A stretch of DNA of 64,000 nt from Paucisalibacillus globulus (lineage in GTDB: Bacteria; Bacillota; Bacilli; Bacillales; Amphibacillaceae): contig NZ_LT855392.1 of assembly GCF_900184735.1 (NCBI RefSeq), positions 30,194-94,193 of the forward strand, read 5' to 3'. The position numbers and the translations under genes are program-made. Below, one piece after another: positions 52,488 through 61,082 of this stretch (the stretch's first letter is position 1; each line of letters begins with the position of its first letter). The notes under the pieces were generated by a model. That model was given only the letters and a program-made list of their open reading frames with translations. It searched no databases and was not told the DNA's origin.

Positions 52488-54365
52488 CTAATGTTGATTT
52501 TCTAGTTCTTCAATTAGTAAAGAAAGTTCTTCCCAGCGTTCCATTTTAGTATCTAACTCTTCTTGTACCCGTTGTTGTTCAGCAAATAACTTTTGAACTT
52601 TCTCCGAATCACTTCCAGCCTCCACAATTCCTGCTTCAAGCTCAACTATTTTTTCTTCTAAGGAAGCGATTTGGTCCTCAATTTCATTCCATTCCTTCTG
52701 TTCCATATAGGAAAGTTTCTTTTTTTGTTTAGGCTTTGGTTCCTCTTTTGTTATCTTAGGGACTTTCTTTTCTGCCGGTTGTTCCTGTTCTTGATACTCA
52801 CTATAATTCCCATAAAACGGGCTTATTTTACCATTCCCCTGAAATACTAGTAACTTCTCCACCACACGGTCTAAGAAGTATCGATCATGGGAAACTGTAA
52901 TAACTACGCCAGGGAAATGATCTAAGTATTCCTCTAAAACACCAAGTGTTTGAGTGTCCAGGTCATTAGTAGGCTCATCCAGAAATAGTACATTTGGTTC
53001 AGTCATTAGTATTTTTAAGAGATATAGCCGCCTACGTTCTCCACCGGACAATTTGCGAATATAATTATATTGCTCCGAACGCGGAAATAAGAACCGCTCT
53101 AACATTTGTTCTGCTGAAATGGCATCCCCGTCTTTCGTGTATACTACTTCCGCAATTTCCTTGATATAATCAATTACACGCATTTCACCATCTAGTTCTT
53201 CATCGCCTTGTGTGTAGTAACCTATTTTAACTGTTTCTCCAATGATTACTACTCCCTGATCTGGCTTAATACGTTGTGCCATAATATTTAATAAGGTTGT
53301 TTTTCCAGAACCATTTGGACCGATAATACCAACTCTATCTCCAGGAATAATTAACTGACTGAAGTCACTTATTAGCTTACGTCCTTCAAAAGACTTTTCA
53401 ATTGATTCTAGTTCAATAACTTTTTTCCCAAGGCGGGTAGAGCCCACTTGAAATTCAACATGGTTATTATCTGTATGGAAAGTCTTTTCCTTCATGTCAT
53501 GAACTCGTTCTATTCTAGCCTTCTGCTTTGTTCCTCTAGCTTTAACACCAGCTTTTAACCATGCAAGCTCTCTTCTTAATGTATTAGCATGCTTCTGTTG
53601 GTTACTACGTTCTAATTCTTCTCTTTCTGCCTTCTTCTCCAGGAATATCTCGTAATTTCCTTCGTACACATATAAATTCCCTCTATCCAGCTCAAATATC
53701 TTATTTGTTACTCGATTTAAGAAATACCTATCATGTGTAACTAGTAATAGTGCTCCCTTAAAATTTTGCAAATATTTCTCTAACCATTCTACAGTCTCAT
53801 TATCTAAATGGTTTGTAGGCTCATCTAATATGAGTAGATCCGCAGGTTGAATTAGCGCTTTAGCGATAGCAATCCGTTTGCGCTGTCCACCAGAAAGCTG
53901 CGTTACACTTTTATTAAAATCTGTTATTCCAAGCTTTGTTAGAATTGTCTTTGCAGTAGTATTAGCTTCCCAAGCTTCGTGCTCATCCATCTTTTGTTGA
54001 GCTCTCATTAAAGCTTCTTGAACCTTCTCGTCATTTGGTGATTCTGCTAGCTTTTGCAGTGTCGATTCATATTCGCGCATGACTTTCATAATCATTGCAT
54101 CACCATAGTAGATTTGCTCAATTACAGACAAGTTAGGATCTAATGATACTTCCTGTGGTAAATACTCAATCCGATAGTCTTTTGGAGCTTGGATGCTTCC
54201 TGATTCAGATGAATCTAGACCAGCAATAACTTTTAAAAAGCTCGATTTCCCTGTACCATTTACTCCAATTAAGCCAATACGATCCTGTTCTGTAATGGTA
54301 CATGTTAAATCTTTAAATAATATCTTATCTCCATAAGACTTTTGTAGGTTTTCAATTGTTAGCAT
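52488..54365 (-). CDS. yfmR: ABC-F family ATPase (Uup/YfmR type)
   Basis: The 625-residue soluble protein has two ABC ATPase domains (Walker A GVNGTGKSS and GPNGSGKTT; signatures LSGGQRKR and LSGGERRR; Walker B LLILDEPTNHLD and VLFLDEPTNDLD), a P-site linker of Arg/Lys-rich helices between them, and a C-terminal coiled coil (about residues 560-625). This matches B. subtilis YfmR, which binds the ribosomal E site and helps stalled translation. No membrane domain. Confidence 0.85.
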   Translation of the reverse strand: MLTIENLQKSYGDKILFKDLTCTITEQDRIGLIGVNGTGKSSFLKVIAGLDSSESGSIQAPKDYRIEYLPQEVSLDPNLSVIEQIYYGDAMIMKVMREYESTLQKLAESPNDEKVQEALMRAQQKMDEHEAWEANTTAKTILTKLGITDFNKSVTQLSGGQRKRIAIAKALIQPADLLILDEPTNHLDNETVEWLEKYLQNFKGALLLVTHDRYFLNRVTNKIFELDRGNLYVYEGNYEIFLEKKAEREELERSNQQKHANTLRRELAWLKAGVKARGTKQKARIERVHDMKEKTFHTDNNHVEFQVGSTRLGKKVIELESIEKSFEGRKLISDFSQLIIPGDRVGIIGPNGSGKTTLLNIMAQRIKPDQGVVIIGETVKIGYYTQGDEELDGEMRVIDYIKEIAEVVYTKDGDAISAEQMLERFLFPRSEQYNYIRKLSGGERRRLYLLKILMTEPNVLFLDEPTNDLDTQTLGVLEEYLDHFPGVVITVSHDRYFLDRVVEKLLVFQGNGKISPFYGNYSEYQEQEQPAEKKVPKITKEEPKPKQKKKLSYMEQKEWNEIEDQIASLEEKIVELEAGIVEAGSDSEKVQKLFAEQQRVQEELDTKMERWEELSLLIEELENQH

Positions 54366-54430
54366 AGTAGCCCTTCCTTATAAGAATGCATAATGCCTAG
54401 TTCCAGACATGACCTGCATTCTCTCTTTAA

Positions 54431-54613
54431 TTATTCATTAGAATTCTTTTTACTTCGAATGACTTCTTTCACCAATAGCACTATTAATAATAGTAGCCAA
54501 GACGAGACAATATAGAAAATCATTTTACTTAATTGATTCATTTCATCTAAGAAAAATAGCATGCCTATCCAAACAGCAGCCATGATTAAGATTTGATATA
54601 GTAGTGGTTTCAT
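54431..54613 (-). CDS. Small two-helix membrane protein
   Basis: The 60-residue protein has two hydrophobic segments (residues 5-23 and 31-50) and a basic KEVIRSKKNSNE tail. A GGGGGGA-like ribosome binding site precedes the ATG. No known family recognised. Confidence 0.55.
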   Translation of the reverse strand: MKPLLYQILIMAAVWIGMLFFLDEMNQLSKMIFYIVSSWLLLLIVLLVKEVIRSKKNSNE

Positions 54614-54676
54614 ACTAATCCCCCCTTAGATTCTAAATAATAGTTTACATGACACATTCATATTTTACCATTTGTT

Positions 54677-54720
54677 AAAAAAAACCGGGGATAACAACTA
54701 ATTGTTGCCATCCCCGTTTC
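54677..54720 (-). terminator. Terminator of the rib operon
   Basis: CCGGGGATAACAAC and GTTGCCATCCCCG form a long stem around TAATT; the plus-strand A-run at 54677-54684 is U on the minus transcript. It overlaps the end of ribH. Confidence 0.85.
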
Positions 54721-55186
54721 GTAAAAATTGGTTTATTATATTTGCCATCTCGATAGCTGATATAGCGGATTCTGATCCTTTATTACCAGCTTTAGTCCCA
54801 GCACGCTCTACGGCTTGCTCAATCGTTTCGGTAGTAAGCACCCCAAAGATTACTGGCTTCTCAGTATCTAATGATACGCGGGAAACACCTTTTGCCACTT
54901 CACTACTTACAAAGTCAAAATGTGGTGTTGCCCCACGAATAATCGTTCCTAAGGTAATTACTGCATCATATTTATCATTTTGAGCCATCTTTTTAGCTAC
55001 TAATGATATTTCAAATGCACCTGGAACCCAGGCAACATCAATGTTTTCCTCTTGTACATCATGTCTTTTCAATGTATCAATCGCACCATCTAATAACTTA
55101 CTTGTAATAAATTCATTAAATCTTCCAACTACGATTCCAATTTTTAAATTACTACCGACTAACTTTCCTTCAAATGTTTTTCCCAT
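54698..55186 (-). CDS. ribH: 6,7-dimethyl-8-ribityllumazine synthase
   Basis: The 162-residue enzyme condenses the RibB product with 5-amino-6-ribitylaminouracil. Blocks: [60 protein letters not shown]. Third gene of the ribE-ribB-ribH operon; AAAGGAGAG precedes ATG. Confidence 0.95.
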   Translation of the reverse strand: MGKTFEGKLVGSNLKIGIVVGRFNEFITSKLLDGAIDTLKRHDVQEENIDVAWVPGAFEISLVAKKMAQNDKYDAVITLGTIIRGATPHFDFVSSEVAKGVSRVSLDTEKPVIFGVLTTETIEQAVERAGTKAGNKGSESAISAIEMANIINQFLRNGDGNN

Positions 55187-55213
55187 TTTTGTTCTCTCCT
55201 TTTTTTATTTCTC

Positions 55214-55834
55214 TTATTGTTTCACCTGTTCTATTTGATTTTGTCGATATGCGACCAGATCTTCAATGGATATTAGTTTCAAATCGAGTTTCTCGGCCAT
55301 TTCCAAAAGATCAGGTAATCGAGCCATTGTCCCATCTTCTTTAATAATTTCACAAATGACACCAGATGGCGATGCACCACTTAGAATCGCTAAGTCAATA
55401 GCTGCCTCTGTATGTCCTCGTCGAACAAGAACGCCACCTTCCTTCGCAATTAGCGGGAACATATGGCCAGGCTTTTTAAAATCCGTACTATTGGCATTAG
55501 GGTTTACAATTTCCTTAATTGTTTTTGAACGCTCTTCTGCACTAATTCCTGTTGTTGTACTTTTATGGTCAACACTAAGTGTAAAAGCTGTTCCTAATGG
55601 ATCTGTGCTTTGTTCGACCATCATCGTAAAACCTAGCTTCTTTGCAAGCTCTTGTTGGATAGGGACACAAACTAGCCCTTTTCCATGTGTAATCATAAAG
55701 TTTATAACAGCCGGAGTTACCCTATCTGACAAGGCTATAAAGTCTCCTTCATTTTCTCGGTTTTCATCATCAACGACGATAATTGGTTTTCCTGCTTTTA
55801 AATCTTCCACTGCTTCTTCAATTTTATTAAACAT
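55214..55834 (-). CDS. ribB: 3,4-dihydroxy-2-butanone 4-phosphate synthase (RibB only)
   Basis: The 206-residue protein converts ribulose 5-phosphate to the four-carbon precursor of riboflavin. Motifs: [12 protein letters not shown] (metal Glu), [31 protein letters not shown]. In most Bacillus this gene is a ribBA fusion of about 400 residues; here the GTP cyclohydrolase II half is absent and the gene ends normally. MFNKIEEA was chosen as start because the upstream ATG overlaps the AAAGGA site. Confidence 0.92.
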   Translation of the reverse strand: MFNKIEEAVEDLKAGKPIIVVDDENRENEGDFIALSDRVTPAVINFMITHGKGLVCVPIQQELAKKLGFTMMVEQSTDPLGTAFTLSVDHKSTTTGISAEERSKTIKEIVNPNANSTDFKKPGHMFPLIAKEGGVLVRRGHTEAAIDLAILSGASPSGVICEIIKEDGTMARLPDLLEMAEKLDLKLISIEDLVAYRQNQIEQVKQ

Positions 55835-55846
55835 ACTTGTCATCCT

Positions 55847-56500
55847 TTACATAAAACCATTTTGTCTTAATAAATCTGTCGATATCCCCGATTTTTGTGA
55901 TAGCTTATCTTGTTGATTAAATAATTGATGAACATATTTTGCGAGCATATCACATTCAATATTTACTACATCACCTTGCTTCTTTTCTCCTATAACCGTT
56001 TCTTGAACTGTAAGAGGAATCAATGAAATAGTAATGATATTCTTATTTACGTTAAAGATTGTTAGACTTGTCCCATCAACCGTTATCGACCCTTTAAGCA
56101 TTAAATATTTTCCTAATTCTTCTGGAACTCTTATATCATAATAAATAGCATTTTCTTTTCTTTGTTTACGTGTAATTTCACCAGTTCCATCAACATGACC
56201 TGAGACAAAGTGACCACCAAATCGACCATTAGCTGCCATTGCTCTTTCTAAGTTTACCGATGACCCACTATTCAAATCCCTCAATGAGGTAGATTTAATT
56301 GTTTCAGGCATAACATCTACTTGAAATTCCTTCATTGTGAAATTCGTAACTGTAAGACAAACCCCATTAACGGATATACTATCTCCAAGCTTTACATCAC
56401 CCAATATCTTCTGGGCTCCAATTGTCATTTCGATTGAGTTCTCGGATACTTTTTGAATGCTACTCACGATACCCTTTTCCTCAATGATTCCTGTAAACAC
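55847..56500 (-). CDS. ribE: Riboflavin synthase alpha subunit
   Basis: The 217-residue enzyme dismutates two lumazines to riboflavin. It begins MFTGIIEEKGIV (GTG start after AAAGGGTGA) and has two lumazine-binding repeats (SVNGVCLTV with FQVDVMPETI; TVDGTSLTIFNV with FTISLIP-like ISLIPLT). First gene of the operon, directly after the FMN riboswitch. Confidence 0.94.
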   Translation of the reverse strand: MFTGIIEEKGIVSSIQKVSENSIEMTIGAQKILGDVKLGDSISVNGVCLTVTNFTMKEFQVDVMPETIKSTSLRDLNSGSSVNLERAMAANGRFGGHFVSGHVDGTGEITRKQRKENAIYYDIRVPEELGKYLMLKGSITVDGTSLTIFNVNKNIITISLIPLTVQETVIGEKKQGDVVNIECDMLAKYVHQLFNQQDKLSQKSGISTDLLRQNGFM

Positions 56501-56520
56501 TTCTATCACCCTTTCTCTGT

Positions 56521-56552
56521 AAAATAAAAAACCCCTGATTTCACTTCAGGGG
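56521..56552 (-). terminator. Riboswitch-controlled terminator before ribE
   Basis: CCCCTGA and TCAGGGG with a 7-base loop, followed on the minus strand by TTTTTTATTTT. It is the expression platform of the FMN riboswitch. Confidence 0.85.
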
Positions 56553-56645
56553 CATAAGGGCAGAATTTTACGCAAACATAACAAGCTCAGGAATAAACAA
56601 ATGCTAAAAGCATAAGAATTCCAAGCCTACTTGTTTCCTACAAAA

Positions 56646-56789
56646 TTCCTTCTCCCATCCAGACTATACTGTCGGCTCTGGAATTGCACCAGATCCACCG
56701 TAAGAACTTAACAGTTCTCACGGGTCACGGACTTAGAAGTTTTAGCTTCATCACCGCCGGTTGGGACTTTCACCCTCCCCCGAAGGAAT
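56646..56789 (-). promoter_or_regulatory. FMN riboswitch (RFN element)
   Basis: On the minus strand the conserved RFN parts occur in order: CTTCGGGGGAGGGTGAAAG, CCCAACCGGCGGTGATGAAG, AGTCCGTGACCC, GGATCTGGTGCAATTCCAGA, GCCGACAGTATAGTCTGG, ATGGGAGAAG. The outer helix is ATTCCTTC with GAAGGAAT. It should stop rib transcription at the downstream terminator when FMN is bound. Confidence 0.95.
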
Positions 56790-56813
56790 ACATAAAAATA
56801 TTCAATTTTGTTA

Positions 56814-56842
56814 AGTATAAATCCTTTTTTATTCAGATTCAA
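56814..56842 (-). promoter_or_regulatory. SigA promoter of the rib operon
   Basis: Minus strand TTGAAT (56837-56842), 17-base spacer, TATACT (56814-56819), about 25 bases before the riboswitch. Confidence 0.75.
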
Positions 56843-56968
56843 CTTTATTTCATAGGTTACTCACCTATAGGTTTCCTATTTTTACGTAAAGGTGTCTAGT
56901 AACCACGTGATTATCCAGTCATTATCGTACATAATATAGATATAAAAATAATGCATGGGGGAATTTAT

Positions 56969-57958
56969 ATGGGATTAGATAAAGGCAAAAAGAATTGTAT
57001 TACGGACGTCGAGGGTGTGCAAGTTGGCCATAAAACTTTATACGAAAAGTTAAATGAGGAAGAAACTATTTGCACAGGAGTAACAGCAATCCTTCCACAT
57101 TCAGGTAATCTTTTCTATGACAAAGTAAGGGCAGCAAGCTATGTTATAAATGGGTATGGAAAAACTAGCGGACTCGTTCAAGTGGAAGAGTTAGGTTTAA
57201 TTGAATCACCAATTATGCTGACAAACACCCTAAGTGTAGGTCCTGTCATGGAAGGAACTATCACCCATATGTTAGAACAAAATAAAGAACTAGGAAGCTC
57301 TGCAGGAACATTAAACGTAGTGGTTGGAGAATGCAATGATGGCTTCTTAAATTCAATGCGACGACAAGCAGTAAGACCGGAACATGCAATCGAAGCCATT
57401 CAAAACGCTAAAAGTAGCGCATCAGAACAAGGCGCAGTTGGTGCTGGAAAAGGCATGATTTGTTTTGGTTATAAAGGCGGAATCGGAACCGCTTCCCGAA
57501 TCGTTACAGCAGCAGGGGGAAAATATACGGTTGGTTGTTTAGTACTTAGTAATTTCGGAGAAGGTGATGATGCATTATTTGCAGATTTCCCTAAAAAGAA
57601 AAATCCGAATAGTACAGATGGATCCATTATGATGATTGTTGCAACTGATGCTCCACTGTACGATAGACAACTAAAGCGACTGGCAAAACGCACTGCTGCA
57701 GGGCTTGGCCGAGTTGGGAGCCATATGAACAATGGCAGTGGTGATATTGCCATTGCATTCTCTACTAGTAATACATACCCACATAACGCTAATGAACATC
57801 TAGATTCTATTTCTTATCTGAGGGATGACCATAAAGCAATGAACCAATTATTCCAAGCAGTCACCGAGGCGACTGAAGAAGCAATTATTAATTCACTTAA
57901 ATATGCAGAAACCACAGTTGGACAGCGCGGGAGAATAATTGAAAAGGCACCACTATAA
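56969..57958 (+). CDS. P1-family (DmpA/BapA-type) peptidase
   Basis: The 329-residue protein is of the DmpA/OAT-fold aminopeptidase family: GVQVGHKTL, GVTAILPH, GTLNVVVGECNDG, GAVGAGKGMICFGYKGGIG, and the nucleophile region NNGSGDIAIAFST. Such enzymes self-cleave before Ser of this motif and cleave N-terminal D- or beta-amino acids. ATG 56969 follows GGGGGAATT. Confidence 0.85.
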   Translation: MGLDKGKKNCITDVEGVQVGHKTLYEKLNEEETICTGVTAILPHSGNLFYDKVRAASYVINGYGKTSGLVQVEELGLIESPIMLTNTLSVGPVMEGTITHMLEQNKELGSSAGTLNVVVGECNDGFLNSMRRQAVRPEHAIEAIQNAKSSASEQGAVGAGKGMICFGYKGGIGTASRIVTAAGGKYTVGCLVLSNFGEGDDALFADFPKKKNPNSTDGSIMMIVATDAPLYDRQLKRLAKRTAAGLGRVGSHMNNGSGDIAIAFSTSNTYPHNANEHLDSISYLRDDHKAMNQLFQAVTEATEEAIINSLKYAETTVGQRGRIIEKAPL

Positions 57959-57970
57959 TGTGGTGCCTTT
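57943..57970 (+). terminator. Terminator of the P1 peptidase gene
   Basis: AAAGGCACCAC and GTGGTGCCTTT form a perfect 11-base stem containing the stop codon in the loop. Confidence 0.85.
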
Positions 57971-57988
57971 GATTTGGAAATATGAACT

Positions 57989-58344
57989 AGTCTCATGCTT
58001 CAGGGTCTTGGGTGGATGGTAAACGATTTCGGGTGCATGCTTTACAATACCGGGGCATCCTCCATACTCATGGGCACATGATTCGCAATGTGGGGACCAT
58101 CCTACTCACTACCGGACGCATGTTTCGCGATAATGGGGACATGCTCTTCTCCATCGGGCGCATACTCCAGGATTTCGGGGACATGCTCTTCTCCATCAGG
58201 CACATACTCCGGGATTACGGGAGCATGTTACTCTCCATCGGGCACATACTCCGAGATTACGGGAACATGCTACTCTCCATCGGGCGCATACTCCGGGATT
58301 ACGGGAACATGCTCCAAGATATCAGAGACATACTACCCACTCCC
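57989..58344. repeat. Repeat array B: 17 tandem 21-bp units
   Basis: Seventeen head-to-tail units with the same skeleton as array A (GGGnnCATnnTnnnnnnnnnn). All are 21 bases except one of 20 (58052-58071). Units alternate between GGGCGCATACTCCGGGATTAC-like and GGGAACATGCTACTCTCCATC-like, giving the same 42-bp higher-order period. The 3' part is more regular than the 5' part. A plus-strand frame reads 14-residue repeats of GRILRDYGNMLLSI type, like the array A frame. The array ends 12 bases before the stop of the convergent pseudouridine synthase gene. Confidence 0.92.
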
Positions 58345-58355
58345 GGGACCACCCA

Positions 58356-59255
58356 CTACCTACTCTTCGCCATAAACGACTTCGGCTCATCCGCTCTAAA
58401 TAACATTAATTTATCTGTAACAGGATGATTGAATGATAGTACTTTTGCATGTAGACCTAATCTTCCAATTTCATTTGTTTTTGCACCATATTTTTTATCC
58501 CCTACAACAGGGTGACCCATGTCACTCATATGTACGCGGATTTGATTTTTACGTCCTGTTTCTAGTTTTGTCTCTAATAGAGTGAATTGTTTATTTCCTT
58601 GGATACGTCGGTAATGTGTGATGGCGAGTTGACCACCTTTATCTTGTGCCGAGTACATTTTATGAGTTTTACTTTCCTTTAACCATGATTTTATGGTTCC
58701 TTCTGGCTTCTTTACTTCCCCTTCAACCAATGCTAAGTAAGTGCGCTCTTTGACAATTTCTTTCCAATTATCTTGGAGCTTTCGTTTCACTTTTTCACTT
58801 TTGGCAAACATCATGACTCCAGAAGTTTCCTTATCCAGTCGGTGAACAACAAATACACGATTAGCAGGATTTTTTCTTCGTACATGTTCCATTAACTGAT
58901 GTAAAACAGTCCTATTTTTCTCTTTCTCAGTTGCAATTGAAAGGATACCTGCATCTTTATTGATAACAATAATCGAATTATCTTCAAATAAGATTTCAAG
59001 TCCAATCAATGTACTTTCCTTAACTGCAACTTTGTTCTTTAACACACTAACTTGCTGGCCAGGCTTTAGTAAATAATTGTGCTTTGTCTCAATATGATCA
59101 TCAATTTTCACCTGTCCACGAGTTAGTATGGATTTAACAGAGTTTCTACTTCGATTAGACATCTGTTCTAATAAAAATGGCAACAATTCTACCTGTTTCT
59201 TAACTTCAAAATTCATTGTCCCGTTTCTTTGTTGCTCTTGTTTTCGAAATGACAT
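58356..59255 (-). CDS. RluA-family 23S rRNA/tRNA pseudouridine synthase
   Basis: The 299-residue protein has an N-terminal S4 RNA-binding domain (about residues 15-75, SRNSVKSILTRGQVKIDDH) and the RluA catalytic domain with the Asp in VHRLDKETSGVMMFAKS, plus GRKNQIRVHMSDMGHPVVGDKKYG. It is like RluD/YjbO-type enzymes of Bacillus, but the exact target cannot be told. AGGAGAC upstream. The helper gene at 59268 ends 13 bases before its start and is on the same strand. Confidence 0.87.
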   Translation of the reverse strand: MSFRKQEQQRNGTMNFEVKKQVELLPFLLEQMSNRSRNSVKSILTRGQVKIDDHIETKHNYLLKPGQQVSVLKNKVAVKESTLIGLEILFEDNSIIVINKDAGILSIATEKEKNRTVLHQLMEHVRRKNPANRVFVVHRLDKETSGVMMFAKSEKVKRKLQDNWKEIVKERTYLALVEGEVKKPEGTIKSWLKESKTHKMYSAQDKGGQLAITHYRRIQGNKQFTLLETKLETGRKNQIRVHMSDMGHPVVGDKKYGAKTNEIGRLGLHAKVLSFNHPVTDKLMLFRADEPKSFMAKSR

Positions 59256-59267
59256 GTTTATAGTCTC

Positions 59268-59498
59268 CTAATCTTCATCTTTTACATCAATGTCTTCAGG
59301 AATTGGTTCATGTAAGTATTCCTGAATCATTAATTTGTACTTTTCTACTTGCTCAAAATGAGTGGTAAACTGTTCTTTATTGATAAGATACTGTTCCCCA
59401 TCATGTATGGCTCTAATTTTCCCTTGCAATATTAGCGACTTCACTCTAATCTCATTCATGGATAAATAATCTGCTAGTTCTGGTATTGTTACGTACAT
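59268..59498 (-). CDS. Small excisionase-like HTH protein
   Basis: The product (76 residues from MYVTIPELADYLSM) has a MerR/excisionase-type HTH, residues 1-45 (IPELADYLSMNEIRVKSLILQGKIRAI, then INKEQF), and an acidic tail ending DIDVKDED. A longer frame from 59531 has no ribosome binding site. Such Bacillaceae proteins of about 75-90 residues are uncharacterised; the position before the pseudouridine synthase suggests cotranscription. Confidence 0.7.
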   Translation of the reverse strand: MYVTIPELADYLSMNEIRVKSLILQGKIRAIHDGEQYLINKEQFTTHFEQVEKYKLMIQEYLHEPIPEDIDVKDED

Positions 59499-59646
59499 TA
59501 AGAACACATCCTTTTCCCCTGAAATTATCATGAAAGTGAATAACCAATCCTAACTTTACTAAATTATTCAATAGTAAAATTGTCCTATATATACTATAAT
59601 CACCTTATAAATAATTTACAGCAACTAACAGGAGAATTATACACGA

Positions 59647-60999
59647 ATGCATTTAAAATTAGAAAACATAACTATTAATTATACTTTATATAATTCCCCA
59701 AAAAAGAATACGGATTATATTGTTTTGATTCATGGTCTGGGTTTAGACTCCTCAATGTGGGAACCGTTAATCCCTTGCTTACAAGACCATTATCATATTC
59801 TAACGTTTGATATGAGAGGTCACGGCGAAACAGTTGGACAAACCGATCATATCACTTGGGATCTATTAATAGAAGATTTCTATTCTTTAACATCTAAACT
59901 TCAGCTAAACGAATTTCATTTGGCAGGTTTAGGATTTGGTGGGAACCTTGCAGTTAAATTCAATGAGAAATATCCGGAAAAAGTCAAGAAGATCATTTTA
60001 ACTTCTACTTACATGTATTTCCCTGAGAATATTACAAAAAAGGAATTACAAAAGCGACAGAAACTCGTCACCGATGGGAATATGTCGGAGCTTTCTAAGA
60101 ATATGATACATCAGATTGTTCATAACCTTACACCGGAGATAGAACTGCTATTATGGAAGGCATATGGAAAGGTTGATCAAAAAACTTACTTCAACCTATT
60201 AAAAATGCTTGCAGAAACGGTTTCACTTGAAGACTTAAGAAATATTGATAAGGAAGTACTTCTTATCCAAGGTGATAAAGACCCCCTCTTCCCTATCCAG
60301 CAGACTAATCTTTATCAAAGTTATTTAAAGGACGCCGTTAGCTATACTGTACCGAATTCCTCTAATCTTGTTCCATTAGATAACCCTTCTAGTTTCTCCA
60401 CATTAGTTGGTAATTTTATCAAAGAAGGAAATAACGGTAACTTTACTACGATTATGGAACAAGAGTTTACCAATAACATTGAAGACCTATTTTCCAATTC
60501 ATTTGAGACCCTGGAAATCAACATCATTAATGGATTCTCTGTAAAGTACCAAGGTGTTGAAGTAGAGGGAAAGTGGAATCAACGTAAGGCAAAAAACTTA
60601 TTAGCTTATCTTGCTTATCACAATCCTTCTACAAGAGAAGATCTGATAGAAGAGTTTTGGGGAGAGAATGACCTAAGTAGTGCACAAAATAATTTGCGAG
60701 TCTCTTTAAATCATCTTAAACGGATTTTACGCGAACAGCAGTTAGAATCCCATTTACAAATCGAACGCGATCATATTAGTTTATCTGGAGACATATCTTT
60801 CGACCTATCCAACTATATGCATCTTCTTCAAGTGTGTAGTGCAGAAATAAATCCATTAAGAAAGAAAGCATTATATGATGAACTTAAACACCTATATCAG
60901 GAAAGAATGTTTCTTGATATGTATGATGAGTGGCTACTATCCATCCAACAGGAAATTGATGCAAGAATATACGCACTTACTAGGTCTATAGAACCATAA
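59647..60999 (+). CDS. Alpha/beta-hydrolase fold fused to SARP/BTAD-like DNA-binding domain; catalytic residues lost
   Basis: The 450-residue protein begins with a complete alpha/beta-hydrolase fold (about residues 1-260: IVLIHGLGLDSSMW, FDMRGHGET, LLIQGDKDPLFP). The nucleophile elbow reads AGLGFGGNL, so the expected Ser is Gly96, and the place of the catalytic His in the usual GHLVPLENP is SNLVPLDNP, with Asn240. The C-terminal part (about 291-450) is an OmpR/SARP-type winged helix (KAKNLLAYLAYHNPSTREDLIEEFW; NNLRVSLNHLKRIL) and a short BTAD-like helical region. It is probably a transcription factor whose hydrolase fold senses a ligand. It stands alone, with its target unknown. Confidence 0.78.
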   Translation: MHLKLENITINYTLYNSPKKNTDYIVLIHGLGLDSSMWEPLIPCLQDHYHILTFDMRGHGETVGQTDHITWDLLIEDFYSLTSKLQLNEFHLAGLGFGGNLAVKFNEKYPEKVKKIILTSTYMYFPENITKKELQKRQKLVTDGNMSELSKNMIHQIVHNLTPEIELLLWKAYGKVDQKTYFNLLKMLAETVSLEDLRNIDKEVLLIQGDKDPLFPIQQTNLYQSYLKDAVSYTVPNSSNLVPLDNPSSFSTLVGNFIKEGNNGNFTTIMEQEFTNNIEDLFSNSFETLEINIINGFSVKYQGVEVEGKWNQRKAKNLLAYLAYHNPSTREDLIEEFWGENDLSSAQNNLRVSLNHLKRILREQQLESHLQIERDHISLSGDISFDLSNYMHLLQVCSAEINPLRKKALYDELKHLYQERMFLDMYDEWLLSIQQEIDARIYALTRSIEP

Positions 61000-61082
61000 A
61001 AGAATTTCAGTTTATACAAAGAAGCTTGGGGCTATTAGTACCCCAAGCCTTTTTAAACTGCAAGTTTGTTTCCTCTATAAGT

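Noticed and set aside
58012-58428. 138-codon plus-strand frame over array B
   Set aside because: It runs into the convergent pseudouridine synthase gene and consists mostly of the repeats; same reasoning as for array A.
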